This document shows positions 22,699-35,012 of a stretch of 64,000 nucleotides of DNA, one piece after another. The position numbers and the translations under genes are program-made. Every line of letters starts with the position of its first letter. Within the stretch, counting starts at the first letter, position 1. The stretch comes from Arachis hypogaea (Eukaryota > Streptophyta > Magnoliopsida > Fabales > Fabaceae). The notes below the pieces were generated by a model, which had not been told where the DNA came from, did not search any database, and saw nothing but the letters and a program-made list of their open reading frames with translations. Location: assembly GCF_003086295.3 (NCBI RefSeq), contig NC_092054.1, forward strand, positions 12,163,878 to 12,227,877, given 5' to 3'.

Positions 22699-25600
22699 TT
22701 AATCACTGTCACTGTCAATATCATATGAATCTACTTGACAATATGGACTCAATAACACTGCAGATGGCTTCGACAATCTCATTGCTTCACTTCCCCTAAT
22801 CACTGTATCTCTGTCACGATTCATCTCATGAAAAAGAATTCGGGAAGCAAATTCAACTCTGAAGTGGTCCACCTCCGCCTACAGTTTGAAAGAATATTCT
22901 TTTAATCAACTCTGTTAATTTAGAAAAGTAATAGAGAGTTATATAGTTTTAAACACAATAACCTGAGTCCAATTGTCCCACTCATACTTCCCCTTGTTAA
23001 CGTTTTGAGGCTGGATTATTTCAAACCATTTCATTACATAAACAGCACAATCATAGCTTAAAACCAAAAATAATTTAGCAAATTAAAATAGGACAGCAAG
23101 AGAAAACACAATTTTCAGAGTGAAAGATTTATACGGTGTTTGTTGGCCTGAAATGTTAATGTATGGAAGTTCAATTTCACGATCTTTTCTCTTGAGAGGT
23201 GCCCCCGGCATATACCCTAATTCTCGAAATCACGTACCCCTAAAAATAAAAAATAAAACAAAATATAAGAAAGAATAAATCTAATAAATGAATACACCCA
23301 AAGGATCACACTATACACCTTACTTTGAATTGAAATACACCCAAATTTTAAAACGCAAAAAATATAATCAACTTACGATAAATTTAATTAGCTTCATTCT
23401 GGGTTTGGAGGGACACTCCTTGTGATATGGGTCAAGTATATAAAATTTTTTCTTTCTTACGTCAGCCACCTATATCCACCAATGCTCTGAATAGCAAACA
23501 TGTGCAAAAATCTGAAGCATGTTCACATTGAACAGTGTTTTAGTTTAATTCGCACATAACCAAAGAATTGTGATAAGAAGTTTTAGAAAAGAAAACTTAC
23601 ATATGGATGTGATGCTAATTTTGTCAGGTCCAAAAAGGGTATAAACATTGGGTAGTCTTCGACCTTAAATGGCTTTTTGGATTTCGGCTGTAAGAACTCC
23701 CCACCTGGATGATTTCCAATGGCCATGTTCTGCAGCATTTGTGAAACACCAAAAGAAATCTTTTAATACACCCAAAAGATAATAAAATACACCCAAATTC
23801 TATTACATTGCACCTTACCACAATATTAGGTGGGAGACAGTAAATTTCTTACTGGAATCTTTTAATATTTTCTTGGTTCAAGATCAGGCACATAGCAGTG
23901 ACAATCTAGAAAAATAAAATAGCCAAATTAATTACATCAATCAATATTGCAGTCACATGTCATAACATAATCATTAATCTTATTCTAATCTTACGTCAGT
24001 TTTGATATATGAAGCAGCTTTTAGAGATGCAAAGTGGACTCTTGACAACACCAATGGTTGTTGAGCATTGAGTGTGCAAATTGGATCATACTCATCAGTA
24101 CTTCCGTCCCCGTATGTTCTTATACGTGTAGCCCAAAGGTAGCATTTTTCTTTCATTTTGGCCGACATTAAATTGCTCCTTGCAGGAGTTTCAAACTTGT
24201 CAAAAATCTGGCCCACAGTCTGCTTTTCAATTGGGGGACTTTTACCCTCTGCAAAATTCAATGCTGTCTTTTCTCTACTATTTGCAATTTTTTCCACCAG
24301 CTCATTTAATTCTTCTATTAGTACTCCGGTTTCCGAACTTTTTCCCACCTGAGGTTCTGGTTGCCCCTACCCCTCTTGGGTCTGTGTTTCTTCTTGGCTT
24401 GAATCAGTCAAGCCAAGGCTGAATGATGGCAACAGAAATTTCCTAAGTACGTAAGATGCTGTCCGGGCCATCATCAATAGTGCAGCAGCAGTGGCTTCAG
24501 GGGCTAAATCACTGTGTGTTGAGATATATCGTACTATAAGAATAAGAATAGACGAATGATACCGAAAACTAAGTTCTATTGTGCTGAACTTACATTTTAG
24601 ATTGAGCTGGTGGCACCGTCGGTGTGCTTTCATCAACTTTCTGGGGTTGTGGAGTGCTGCAGGGTTAGAGAAAATGAATCAAATTATAAAAAAATCAATT
24701 ACAGCTCAATTTTTGAGATATACACCCAAATAAGAAAACAATAAACCCAAATAATAACTAAATACACCTGAATATTATTCCTCACCTCTCTGTTGGGGCA
24801 GATGGTTCAAATGGTGGCACAGGGCTTACTGATGTTGTCTGAGATGAAGGCAGGCATAGTTGAATTGGAACTCTAAACAAGACAAAAATAATACGTTAAG
24901 AAAGCCCTTTGAAATAGATGATTAGAAGGTTGAAAAACAACCATCTGTTGTTGAGCTGGGTCACTGACCGATTCTTCTTCCCGACTCAACCTGAAATCCA
25001 CCCAAATAAGAAAACAATGTACCCAAATAATAACCAAATACACCCGGAAAGGCTCATTTTTTTGAGAACTTACGTAGTTGCAGATTTTTGTTTTTTTTCC
25101 TGCCTTTTTTTTCTTGAATAAAATATTAAAGGGCTCTTTGTTCTAAAAAAATATATACAGAATTAGAAGAATATGGTAAAAAAAGAATTTAGTGGTATAA
25201 GAAAAATAAATTACATGCAATCTGAAGGTTTGTTTACACTACTTTGATCCGTTTGTCCTTGAAACAAAGGATCAGTCTCGTTTGCTAAGTTCACCTTCGG
25301 CATTCTAAGTATAGAATAAATATCATTCAGTAAAAAATACTTTTTAGTTAAATCAGGATATCAAAATTCTATCAAATAAAGCAAGAATAATAATCAGCAA
25401 CCAAAACACCTTAAAAAAGGTAATATACACCCAAATTCAACATACCCCTGTGCAGCAGCCTCTTCATTTGTTTTCTTCTTTTTTTTATTGTCTTAAAAGT
25501 TCTTCTATTGTTTCGGTTCCAATTTCAGTTCTGACATTACATTCAAAAGTACATGTTAATAAGATATAGTTTTGATTATAGAGTGTAAGATAGCTTTATA

Positions 25601-27095
25601 AAGTATCTTACCCATCATAGGAATGAATTTCTTCTTCTGAAGACGAATCCTCAATTATGTGCTTTCTTTTTTTGGATTGCGTCCTGAAAATCAAAAAATT
25701 ATGAATCAGACAAATACAACAATATTGATGATGAGATACTCTCAAAAGCAATGCATACTTTTTGGCGGGAGTGTGAATTTTTTTCTTTGATTTTTATTTT
25801 TTAATTGGCAATGATTCTTCACTCCTGAAATTAAATGAGAAACTCTCTGTTAATACATTAAATTTTGATAGAAACAGGAAAGAAATTGATAATAATTTCA
25901 GAATCTTACTCATCATTGGATTCACTTTTGCTTTCTGAACTGGAATACTCTAAAATCTGCTTCCTCTTTCTGGATTCCATTCTGGAAAGTAAACAATCTT
26001 TAGGAAAAAACACCTTAAAACTGACAAAATAGACCCAAAAATATTACTTACTTTTGGACCGTCCTTTTGGGTTGTTTCCTTCTAGGTTCCTCTGAGTCTT
26101 CTTCCAACTCAGACTCAGAGGAAAAATCAACTTCAGTCTCTGATGGATCACTCTCAGATGATGAATTTGGCTTCTTTGTTTTGTTTTTTCTTTTCTCCTT
26201 TCTTTTCTTTTTCTTTTTCATTTCTTTCAATTTCTTTTTTGTTTCTGCCATCTTGACGATGTCTTGAAATAGTAGAAATGTTAGTTTATAGCATCTACAT
26301 AAATAAAACACACCCAAATTAGAGAAGGTATTATGTTCGCTTATCATATGACAATCTATCTCTACTCTCATCCTTGCAACCAGCTGCTCTCTATTCCAGT
26401 TGCTAACCCAGGACAGTTCAGGATTTTCTTATCCTTTCTTGTCCTTGTTTTTTGCTAGATGAAAATAGATTATCATCAAGGCATAGAGGCATCTGTGAAT
26501 TGATTTTTTCTTTTTCAAACGGTAATTTGTTATACCTTTGATGATGAAATTCAGCACATGGGCTCCCAAGTTGCCCTCCGTTATTTTCTCCATCTCAAAA
26601 ATTGGAGCTATGTGCACGGGATACTTTGCTTATTGTAGTTGGAAACAAGAACACTATCTGAATATAGAGGATGAAAATCCTCTTGAACATCAGGCAATCT
26701 TGTTCGTTTTCAACACCGATACTCATCATGTCATCGGTCAGATTCTTTAGAGTGTTGCCCTGGAACCTTCTAAAAATCAGTTTGTTCTCTTAAGAAAGAT
26801 TCTTATAACTCACTTTATCAGGAAATAGATCTCCTACAAAAAAGAAAACAATTTATTACTTGAAATACACCCAAATATCACTCATATACACCTAAATTTA
26901 TTACACGAGATCATAGCTTGTTTCCAGTGTGTTTTTTCCCAATTTAAAGGAGTTAGCCAACTCCTTTAATAGTTTGTGAGGCACATTCATTTTCGAAATG
27001 TGCACGAGTCCACCAAAACCTAATTCAGGAACGATCGCTTTCTTTAGCTCGCTCATCTTTTCAAATTTTTCACTCAATAGTCTGGTGGCACACTT
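22699..27095 (-). pseudogene. Ulp1-like (C48) protease gene of a transposon, 3' part
   Basis: Degenerate multi-exon gene resembling the Ulp1/SENP-like cysteine proteases carried by plant Mutator-like elements; in functional homologues this domain cleaves SUMO-type conjugates. Order along the protein: conserved N-region KFEKMSELKKAIVPELGFGG (to 27,095), EMEKITEGNLGAH (about 26,580), a Lys-rich then Ser/Glu-rich linker (26,050-26,260) with several short acidic exons, and the protease core at the 3' end. His is seen in SEHWW (about 23,480), Asp in YILDPYHKE (about 23,440) and Cys in TPYDCAVYVMKW (about 23,050). The last exon is 22699-22878, ending DSYDIDSDSD. Lesions include TAG at 23470-23472 in place of Trp, an in-frame TAA in the 26.8 kb exon, a frameshift near 26,620 and another near 23,210. 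The N-terminal continuation resumes at 35,013. Confidence 0.75.
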
Positions 27096-30000
27096 TGTAA
27101 CACCCTACCACACAGAGCTTTACACCTAGGATGTAAAATAGAAGTGGCGAGGCACTACGAATTCTAAAAATAAAAGCTTATATATAATATAGTTGAAGAA
27201 GATTTATTCTAGGAGCCTTTGAAGAAAAGTTAAAATTGAAAACAGTAAAACAAAAAGCGCAACACTCACGATACGTAAATGATAAACAGAAAGGATAAGA
27301 GAAGCTAATATGGATATAACCAAAAGAGAGTTTCAAGGTACAAATATCAAAGTTCAAGACTCGGCTCGCAAAGATAAATCGGCTTGAGCACATAAGTATA
27401 TAACATATATATAAGAGAATCCAAAATAAGCCCAAAATACAAGTTACAGAACCTATTTCTCCAAAATAACCTCTAAGAGGAAGTTAATACATCATAAGTA
27501 GTGGAGATAAAAGTATCTACGTATATACATATATCCAAAATAAAGCCCCAAAGACAAGGATCTCCACTATCAGAAGCTTCCAGCATGCCTCAGCGAGGTA
27601 CCTCACGTCTTGCATCTGAAAACCACAAAGTATGTACGGAATGAGAACCAGAGGTTCTCAGCATGGTAACAGTGCCCACATAACTAATATATAAGGTCCC
27701 GGAAAAGTCAAAGGCAATCCTAGAACTTCTGACAAAAGATTCTAACTTAAAAGTAAAATCTAAAACCATAAATTAAGGAGAGGTATCTAAGTTTAAGAAT
27801 TCCTGATTTTTATCACAGTTCTAACCTAAAAACCCTAAGTTCTCCGCCCTTCCTCTAACCCTCTAGATCACCGATGCACAGATAAACGAAATAGACAAGT
27901 CAAGCACATGCAAAAAGCATGTATATCAAGTAGGCAATTAGCAATTAACATGAATAAACAATTAAGCAAGCCAAAATAATGCCCACTCAAACAAAACATA
28001 CGAATGCACATGATGCATGCCTTTCCTACAGGCCATGAGCTCACGTGTCGGTTACTTTTCCAGAACCCGACACATCCGGTAGCTAACTCGGATATCGTCA
28101 TCTTGAAAATCGGTGGGCGGTACACCCTCACGAACCCTACCATTGCGAGCGTACACCACCACGAACCTCGCAAGATCTTCAATTGGAAAAACAATACACA
28201 CATGTAGGCGGTAAACCACCACGAACCCCACAAAGCATTCACTTTTAAAAACATATGGGCGGTACACCACCACGAACCCGACATACTTCTCGACACTGGG
28301 CAAGCGGTAAACCATCACGAACCTTGCCAGGTCAAGCTTAAACAATTTCGTTTTCAAATTCATTTTACATTATTCATTCATATCCATTCATAATCAGTCA
28401 TTGATTATCAATTTTGTCATCATTCATAACATCATCATCATTTTCGCACACTTTATTTTATCCAAAAATTTGTCCACAGAAGATTACAAGCCTAATTCTC
28501 TGTCTCTAGACTCAAAACGGAAGTATCCTAGAGATCCGAGCCCATTTGAAATAGTTAAGTTTAATAAAATAAAAAAGAAATCCATTTTCTCTTGCAAAAA
28601 TTAGTTTCAAGTTTAAAAGCTCTACACTAAGACAGCAATCTACCCTATTTTTAGGAAATTCACCAAAAATCATATTTTTCACTTGATATATCTGAAATTT
28701 TCCAAAAATAAAATAAACTTATAGAGCTTTAAATCAGTCAAAGTCCCATAGAAAAATTATTTTTTCTGGAGAGAGTTATACTGATTACAAGTTTACTTTC
28801 AAAAACTGGTTTTGCTGTCAAAACAGCTAAGAGCTCTATTTTTAAAACAAGTAAAATTTCTTCAAAACAATTTATAAAAGTATGAAATTTCTACAGAAAC
28901 AAGAAAATAGTCCTAGTATCAATGTCATTTTGGTCCCAATCAAAATTATGGTTAGGATTGGGAGATATAAGCTTGGAAAGTTTCTGGTTTGATTATGCAG
29001 CAGGAGGAAAATCAGCTTTAAAGTAATAAATTTTAAAACTTTATATCTCCTAATCCATCCGTTAAATTGTAATCGATTGATCTACACATCACAGAGATTA
29101 AAGGAAAATTAATTTCATCAAATTGTGATGGTTAGATCGTTCCCAAAAAGCGTCCAAAGCTGCTGCCAGAAAATAGATTATGCAGAATTTTGCCAAACCT
29201 CAACTTTCAAAATATTTCAATCCCAACCCCTTTAAAACTTACCAAATCTTACCATAGTGGCTCAAAACCAAACTCAACTGCACCACGTCATCCCTCAATA
29301 CACTAATTTCCCATCTCCATCAAGTTTTCAATCCAACAACCCAAGTTTAACACAACATCTTTAATATACATCATCATGATCATATCCAACAATTCAAGTT
29401 CAATATAACAATATACATACTCATCAATACCTAGATCATCATACACTTCAATTATCATCTTTCCACCATCATCAACTTCCCTCATGACCAGTGATCATCA
29501 ATCAAACATAACACATTAATTAACATAATATGTATCAAACACAAGATTCAACTTATCCTAGGTCGTCTAACCTAAGTTTTCATGACACATTATATTTTAG
29601 ATACGAGAAACCGAAACCATACTTTGGCCAATTTCCCGATAAACCCAGAACACCTCTCTTATATACCACACCCCAAGCTTTGAAATTCTAGCTCCTCTCC
29701 AAGTAAAACCCAGCCTCCAAGACTTGATCACAAGCTTCCAAATTCTCAAATCGACTCCAATCAACAACCAATTTTAATCTAACAACACAATTATCATCAT
29801 AATCAATGTAAGGATCACTAACTCAACATTTCAAAAGGATTTGAGGGTGCAGTGCTTACCTGACCCACAGCTCCAATGAGCTAAACCCGACAATACTCGT
29901 AAGTTAATTCGAACCTAAACATTGAAATTAAACAAAATTTAACATAGATACTCATTGAATTTCGAAATTTGGGGAGGAGAGTTCTGAAACTGAGAAGTGG

Positions 30001-30115
30001 GTTCCATACCTAATCAAGGACTAGATTTGTAGAGCTCGACGCTGCGGTCGCATGGCCGCAAACGGTGTGGTGATCGAAGCTCCGAATTGAAAGTTATGAT
30101 GAATTGAAAATTGAA
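27096..30115 (+). repeat. LTR-like left part of the retroelement
   Basis: Parallels the nested solo LTR (shared starts and shared GTAGAGCTCGACGC near 30,030 and 33,395) until about 30,115, where similarity stops abruptly, so its 3' end is missing or replaced. Contains five spaced copies of a GGCGGTACACCACCACGAACC-like motif at 28,115-28,330. Confidence 0.6.
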
Positions 30116-30385
30116 AAGCGGTTAGGTTTTGATGGACTGACTATGCTTCATTGCATACTCTGAGTGTCTGTCATGTAGTAGGTTAGTTTGTTCCTGTAGA
30201 GCCTGAGGGACGGACTGACTATGCTTCTGAGCATACTCTGAGTTGTGTTTACGTGCTATTTAGGATATCTGATTGATAAACATAGCATAAGGTTCATGAG
30301 TTTGCATTTGGAACTTTGAAGTGCTAGACTTGCGATATTGAGACTAATCACCTTGATATCACTTGTTTGGTGTGAACAGGACCAG

Positions 30386-30695
30386 ATGGAAACTCGTGGA
30401 CGCGGTCACAGGCAAGGGGGAAGTAGGAACCGAAATGAGGAACACGAGACGAATCCGGACAACCCCGCAAACTTCATGGCTGATCTGGAGAACATGGCTG
30501 CGGCTATGCAGGCCACAACTGCTGCCTTAGGAAATCAAGCTAATAATGGAAATGGCGAAAACGGGAATGATGGGCCGATGACATTAGCCACTTTTCTGAA
30601 GGTGCATCCCCCGACCTTCAGAGGGACCACAAACCCTACTGAAGCTGATAACTGGCTCCAAGCAATGGAGCGGGCCTTGCAAGCTCAGCAGGTTC
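30386..30695 (+). pseudogene. Ty3/gypsy gag, N-terminal part
   Basis: Structural polyprotein of a gypsy retroelement. The reading frame begins METRGRGHRQGG after a typical leader and continues through LKVHPPTFRGTTNPTEADNW, a hallmark of plant retrotransposon gag. It is cut after the codons for AQQV by insertion of the solo LTR. The frame resumes at 33,777 after the duplicated GGTTC. Confidence 0.85.
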
Positions 30696-31116
30696 TGTAA
30701 CACCCTACCACACTGAGCTTTACCCTTAAGCCATAAAACAGAGGTGGTGTGGTATTACGACCTCTAAAATAAAATGTGTACATATAATAGCAGAAAGATT
30801 ATAATACACTAGGAGCCTTGAAGAATAGAGGAAGTAAAAATCGCGAAATAAAAGTGCATTGCTCGAGAAACGAGTTATCTTACATACTAAGAAAGCTATA
30901 GCTGTTAAGTATAAAGTAATAAAAAACAGGAACAAAGGGTCAAAGATACAAAGTAACAAGCTCCTAACTCAGCCCGCGAAGCCAAGGCTGGCCGGAGAAT
31001 ATGTACACATACATATATACATATCCAAAATCCAAATGTACATAAATAAAATTTTGTCTCTCCATAAACCTCTAAGAGGATAAAAAAGAACAAGTTATGC
31101 AGAGAGAAAGCTAAGT

Positions 31117-31175
<59 letters not shown>

Positions 31176-33776
31176 TGTACAACAAAATAACCCGGTAACC
31201 ACTTCACTTCAGAAGTTTAGACGCCTAACGAGATGACTCACAACCTGCATTTGAAAAACAACAACATAGTATGGAGTGAGAACCAGAGATTCTCAGTATG
31301 GTAAAGGTGTCATACACATAATATATAAGGTTCTGGGAATGCCAGAGGCAATCCTAGAACGCCGACACTCAGATTATAAAGCTTAAAGTATTAGACAGAA
31401 GCCATAAAAGGTGATTTTCTAAGAATATCTAAGCCTAACTTAACATAATCTTAAATCTAAATCCCATACTGCATTCCTCAATACCTCTATCTCCATAAGA
31501 ATTTCACAGACAAATAAACAGATAAAGACAAGCACAAGAAGGTTACAATACTGCAAGTAACAAATATACATTTAACAAGGCAAGTACACTTAGGCACACC
31601 CAGTTAATGCACAAACAAGTAATTCAAGTAGTATGCATATGATGCATGCCTGTCCTATGGCTGATGAGGCTCATCTGTCGGTTATATAGCCAACCCGACA
31701 AGTCTGAAAACCTTAGACTGTCCCTCGACGTGCATCCCCTAGAGTTTATACATAGCTTTTTCTTTAATAATCAATATTGCTCAATGGGGGTTAACATTCT
31801 CGGGAATTTATAAGTGCCCGGTCACCCTTGCGTCGTAGGGTCAACAGAATATCGAGTTTTCAATCTGGTACACGTGGTGGCAAGCCACGGTACTTTATCC
31901 AGGGAATCTTGTATCTCAGATCATTTAATCATTCAAGCCAAGTATTATACATGATCATTCATTTGATTATCAAGTCAAGTATCATATATGATCATCTGTA
32001 ACATTTCATAATTGGTTCATGACTTTTCAGCTTTACTTCATCTCCAAGTTATCCCCATTTCCTAACTTCATCTGATTATCAGGTTTAATACTATTATTAA
32101 TGACTAAAAGAATGAAAATAGAGGTTTAGAAGCTTGAAGTGCGGTTTAAAATTCTGAAAACCATGTTTGCTGAAATAGGGGCTACGCGTACACGTGGTTC
32201 ACGCGTGTGCGTGGGAGTGTAAAAATATAGCTCGCGCGCGCGTCCCCTTGTCATGCGTATGCGTAGGTGAGTACCTCATGTCACGCGTATGCGTGAGTCA
32301 TGCATGCTGGCTCATTATGCATACGCATAGGACTTTTCGCGTACGCACAGTCAAATTGCGTGCCACGCGTATGCGTGGACGTGCGTCTTTCCAAAAAAAT
32401 TAGATCAACCAGAGAGCTGCATAAACATGGAAATATCACCTGCATAATTACATATTACACTCCAAAACTTCCGACGAGCATAACTTGATCGTTTTAAATC
32501 GTTTTTCTTCCGTTCTTTGAACGGCATAAATTTCACGGAACCAATTTTCACTTTAAAACAAGTTGGAAACAAATTGAGGGTCCGGAAGCCAAGTTATGCC
32601 TCGCTGAAGTTCGGCCAAAAACCAACTTTTACAAAACCTCTTAAACCTCATTTACATTCCAAAATCTTCATTCCATTCCTTACTAAACTTGCCAATCCCA
32701 ACACTATATTCCAATAACAAAACTCAACAAAACTTTACACCATTTTATCAACCACCATCCATCAATATTATACATTTCAACAAATCCATCATGCCTTCAT
32801 TTACTATGCTTGTAAACCTAAAATCACCAACTTACTCATATTGCATTGAAATGTCAATATAATAATGACCTCCATTACATAACCAAATCACATCATAGAT
32901 ATCAAGAATACTAAGCATTGTACAGTTTCGTGCATTTCAGCTTATCCTATGGTCATCTAGCCTAAGTTTTCATAGGACATTATATATTAAATGCAAGAAA
33001 CCTAAACCATACCTTGGCCGATTCCCACGTAGCGACCAAAGCAATTTACCCAACACAAGCACAGCCACAAAGCTCAATCAAAATATTAATGCTCAGCCTC
33101 CACCAAAATTCCAACGTCCACAATTTCAAACTCCAATTATTTATTCACAACCTAATACACATTTATAACACATACATACCCAATTTAATACTCAAAACAT
33201 AAATTCAGTAAAATTAAAATAGAATTATGGTATCCTCACCTTACCCAAGCTAAACGTTTTCCTCAAGCTAATTAGATCCTAAAACATCAAAGAGTAATGA
33301 AATTCAATATCTCTACTTAATTTTTCCAAAAATTGGGGAAAAAGAGACTGAGGGTGAATAAGCAGATTACCTATGAAATTGTTCCGGTAGAAATGTAGAG
33401 CTCGACGCGGTGATCGCGTGGCCGCAAACGATGCGGCGATCGGAGTTCGGACGGAAGAGTTACAGCAAGTTGAAGTTTACCGTAAACGACCTTTTTCTTC
33501 CTTCTTCTCCCCTGTTTGGTGACTTTCAGCGTTTTGCTGAAATGAGGAAGAAAGGGAACCATGATAACTTAAATGAGCTGGGCCGATTGGGCCCACGAGC
33601 CCGATTTGGGTCCGGTTCGACCCGTTCGGTCCAATCTTGGACCGTTTTCTTCAAAATTAGTGTCAAAATTCTGGTTTCGATGAGCTCTATTCTAATTTAA
33701 TATAATATTCGTATTTCTAATTTTCTTTATTAAAAACTAAGTTATTGACTAATTATTCACTAAAATGGAGTTTACA
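30696..33776 (+). mobile_element. Solo gypsy LTR nested in gag
   Basis: Begins TGTAACACCC and ends GGAGTTTACA, flanked by the perfect 5-bp duplication GGTTC (30691-30695 and 33777-33781), and contains no internal genes: the signature of a solo LTR left by recombination between two LTRs. It holds an (AC)n(AT)n microsatellite (about 31,115-31,172) and a CpG-rich stretch of ACGCGTATGCGT-like palindromes at 32,180-32,390. Confidence 0.9.
31115..31172. repeat. (AC)n(AT)n compound microsatellite
   Basis: An AC run of about 22 bases followed directly by an AT run of about 35 bases, inside the solo LTR. Confidence 0.9.
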
Positions 33777-34480
33777 GGTTCCCGAGGAACAATGGGTGGA
33801 GTTTGTGACCTACCAATTACAGGGTGAAGCCCAATACTGGTGGCAAGGGACACGGCGTATTCTACAATTGGATGGCGCTGATATCTTGGGGTGTGTTTCG
33901 AACTGAGTTCTACAGAAAATACTTTCCTAATTCAGTTAGAAACGCTAAGGAGCTTGAGCTGCTGCAGTTAAAACAGGGTCACATGTCTGTTGCGGAGTAT
34001 ATAAATAAATTTGAAGAACTGTGCCAATTTTTTCGAATCTGTCAGGGTGCTCCGGGAGACTTTGAGGAGTGAAAATATATCAAATATGAAGGAGGACTCT
34101 GGAGTGACATTCTAAGCTCAGTTGGGCCAATGGAGATTCGAACTTTCTCTGAATTGGTAAATAAGAGTCGAGTTGCTGAGGATTGTGTGAGAAAAACGGC
34201 TTTGGATAAGGTTGACCATCAAGCCTTTGTTAGGAGAGATCAGGGCAAAAACTTTGCATCGAGGGGCCAAGAGTTTAAGAGGAGTGGTAGCCACCGGAGG
34301 AATGATAGAGGGAAGCAAGTAACTAATTACTCAGAAGATATGAGGTGCCAAAGGTGTGGAAGTTTCCACCCAAATGGGCCGTGCCGAAAGGGTTTAGGAC
34401 TGTGTTACAAGTGCGGGATGCCAGGTCATATCTCCAGGGACTGTCCCTTCAGGAGAACTCAGGACGCTGATCGGGCGTAA
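33777..34480 (+). pseudogene. Ty3/gypsy gag, C-terminal part with zinc knuckle
   Basis: Continuation of the interrupted gag: VPEEQWVEFVTYQLQGEAQYWW, then after a frameshift near 33,880 EFYRKYFPNSVRNAKELE and MSVAEYINKFEEL. TGA at 34,070 replaces a tryptophan codon. The nucleocapsid part has CQRCGSFHPNGPC and the CCHC zinc knuckle CYKCGMPGHISRDC, which binds RNA in the family. The frame ends at 34,480. Another ~150 bases downstream still look coding (frame around GDEDFELKVPGF), but no protease or polymerase follows. Confidence 0.85.
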
Positions 34481-35012
34481 TCACCAGGTGGAGGTAATCA
34501 TGAAATTGCTAATCTAAATTTAATTGCTTATTATGATATTGGGATGTCGCAATTAGTTTTAGCTTATAACGGAGATGAGGACTTCGAGCTAAAGGTGCCA
34601 GGCTTTACTGATGACTTGAATGCGCATATATAATAATTTCTTAACTTATAACGGCTAAATTTAAAATTCCTCACATATCATTGGATTATTTCAAATGTTC
34701 GAAACAATTTTTACCACAGGCTTTGTGTCAATAGATCTTCGTGACCTAATCCATCATTTCTTTTAGAAGTTGTTTCAAGATGCTATCTTGGATTTATTCC
34801 TGAGCAACGGTTTGATCATACTCTGAATTTCATTCCTAACGCACATGAATTTGTCCCTTCTGAGGCAAGCTTGATCTTGTTGTGATATGAATGAATGATT
34901 CATGAATTTTGAAAACTTGGTGAAAGTGTAGTGCTCTCCTTCGTAATCTTACTAGGTTTGATCACCCTGCAATATATCCTAAGTGTAAAGCTCTGTGTGG
35001 TAGGGTGTTACA
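34481..35012 (+). other. 3' region of the retroelement, no pol genes
   Basis: About 530 bases between gag and the inverted LTR terminus. I see no retropepsin, reverse transcriptase or integrase motif. Confidence 0.5.

Larger units (their letters stand above)
27096..35012 (+). mobile_element. Ty3/gypsy-type gag-bearing retroelement with inverted ends
   Basis: Inserted in the Ulp1-like gene and flanked by the 5-bp duplication CACTT (27091-27095 and 35013-35017). The left 3 kb resembles a gypsy LTR, starting TGTAACACCCTACCACACAG. The right end is not a second direct LTR: its last ~36 bases are the inverted copy of the LTR start (CTCTGTGTGGTAGGGTGTTACA). The interior holds a gag gene but no protease, reverse transcriptase or integrase that I can find. 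A second LTR (30,696-33,776) is nested in the gag. No primer-binding site was recognised before gag. This is either a rearranged element or a gag-only non-autonomous type. Confidence 0.75.

Noticed and set aside
26067..26267. Ser- and Phe-rich plus-strand frame
   Set aside because: Antisense shadow of the Lys/Ser/Glu-rich linker of the Ulp1-like gene.
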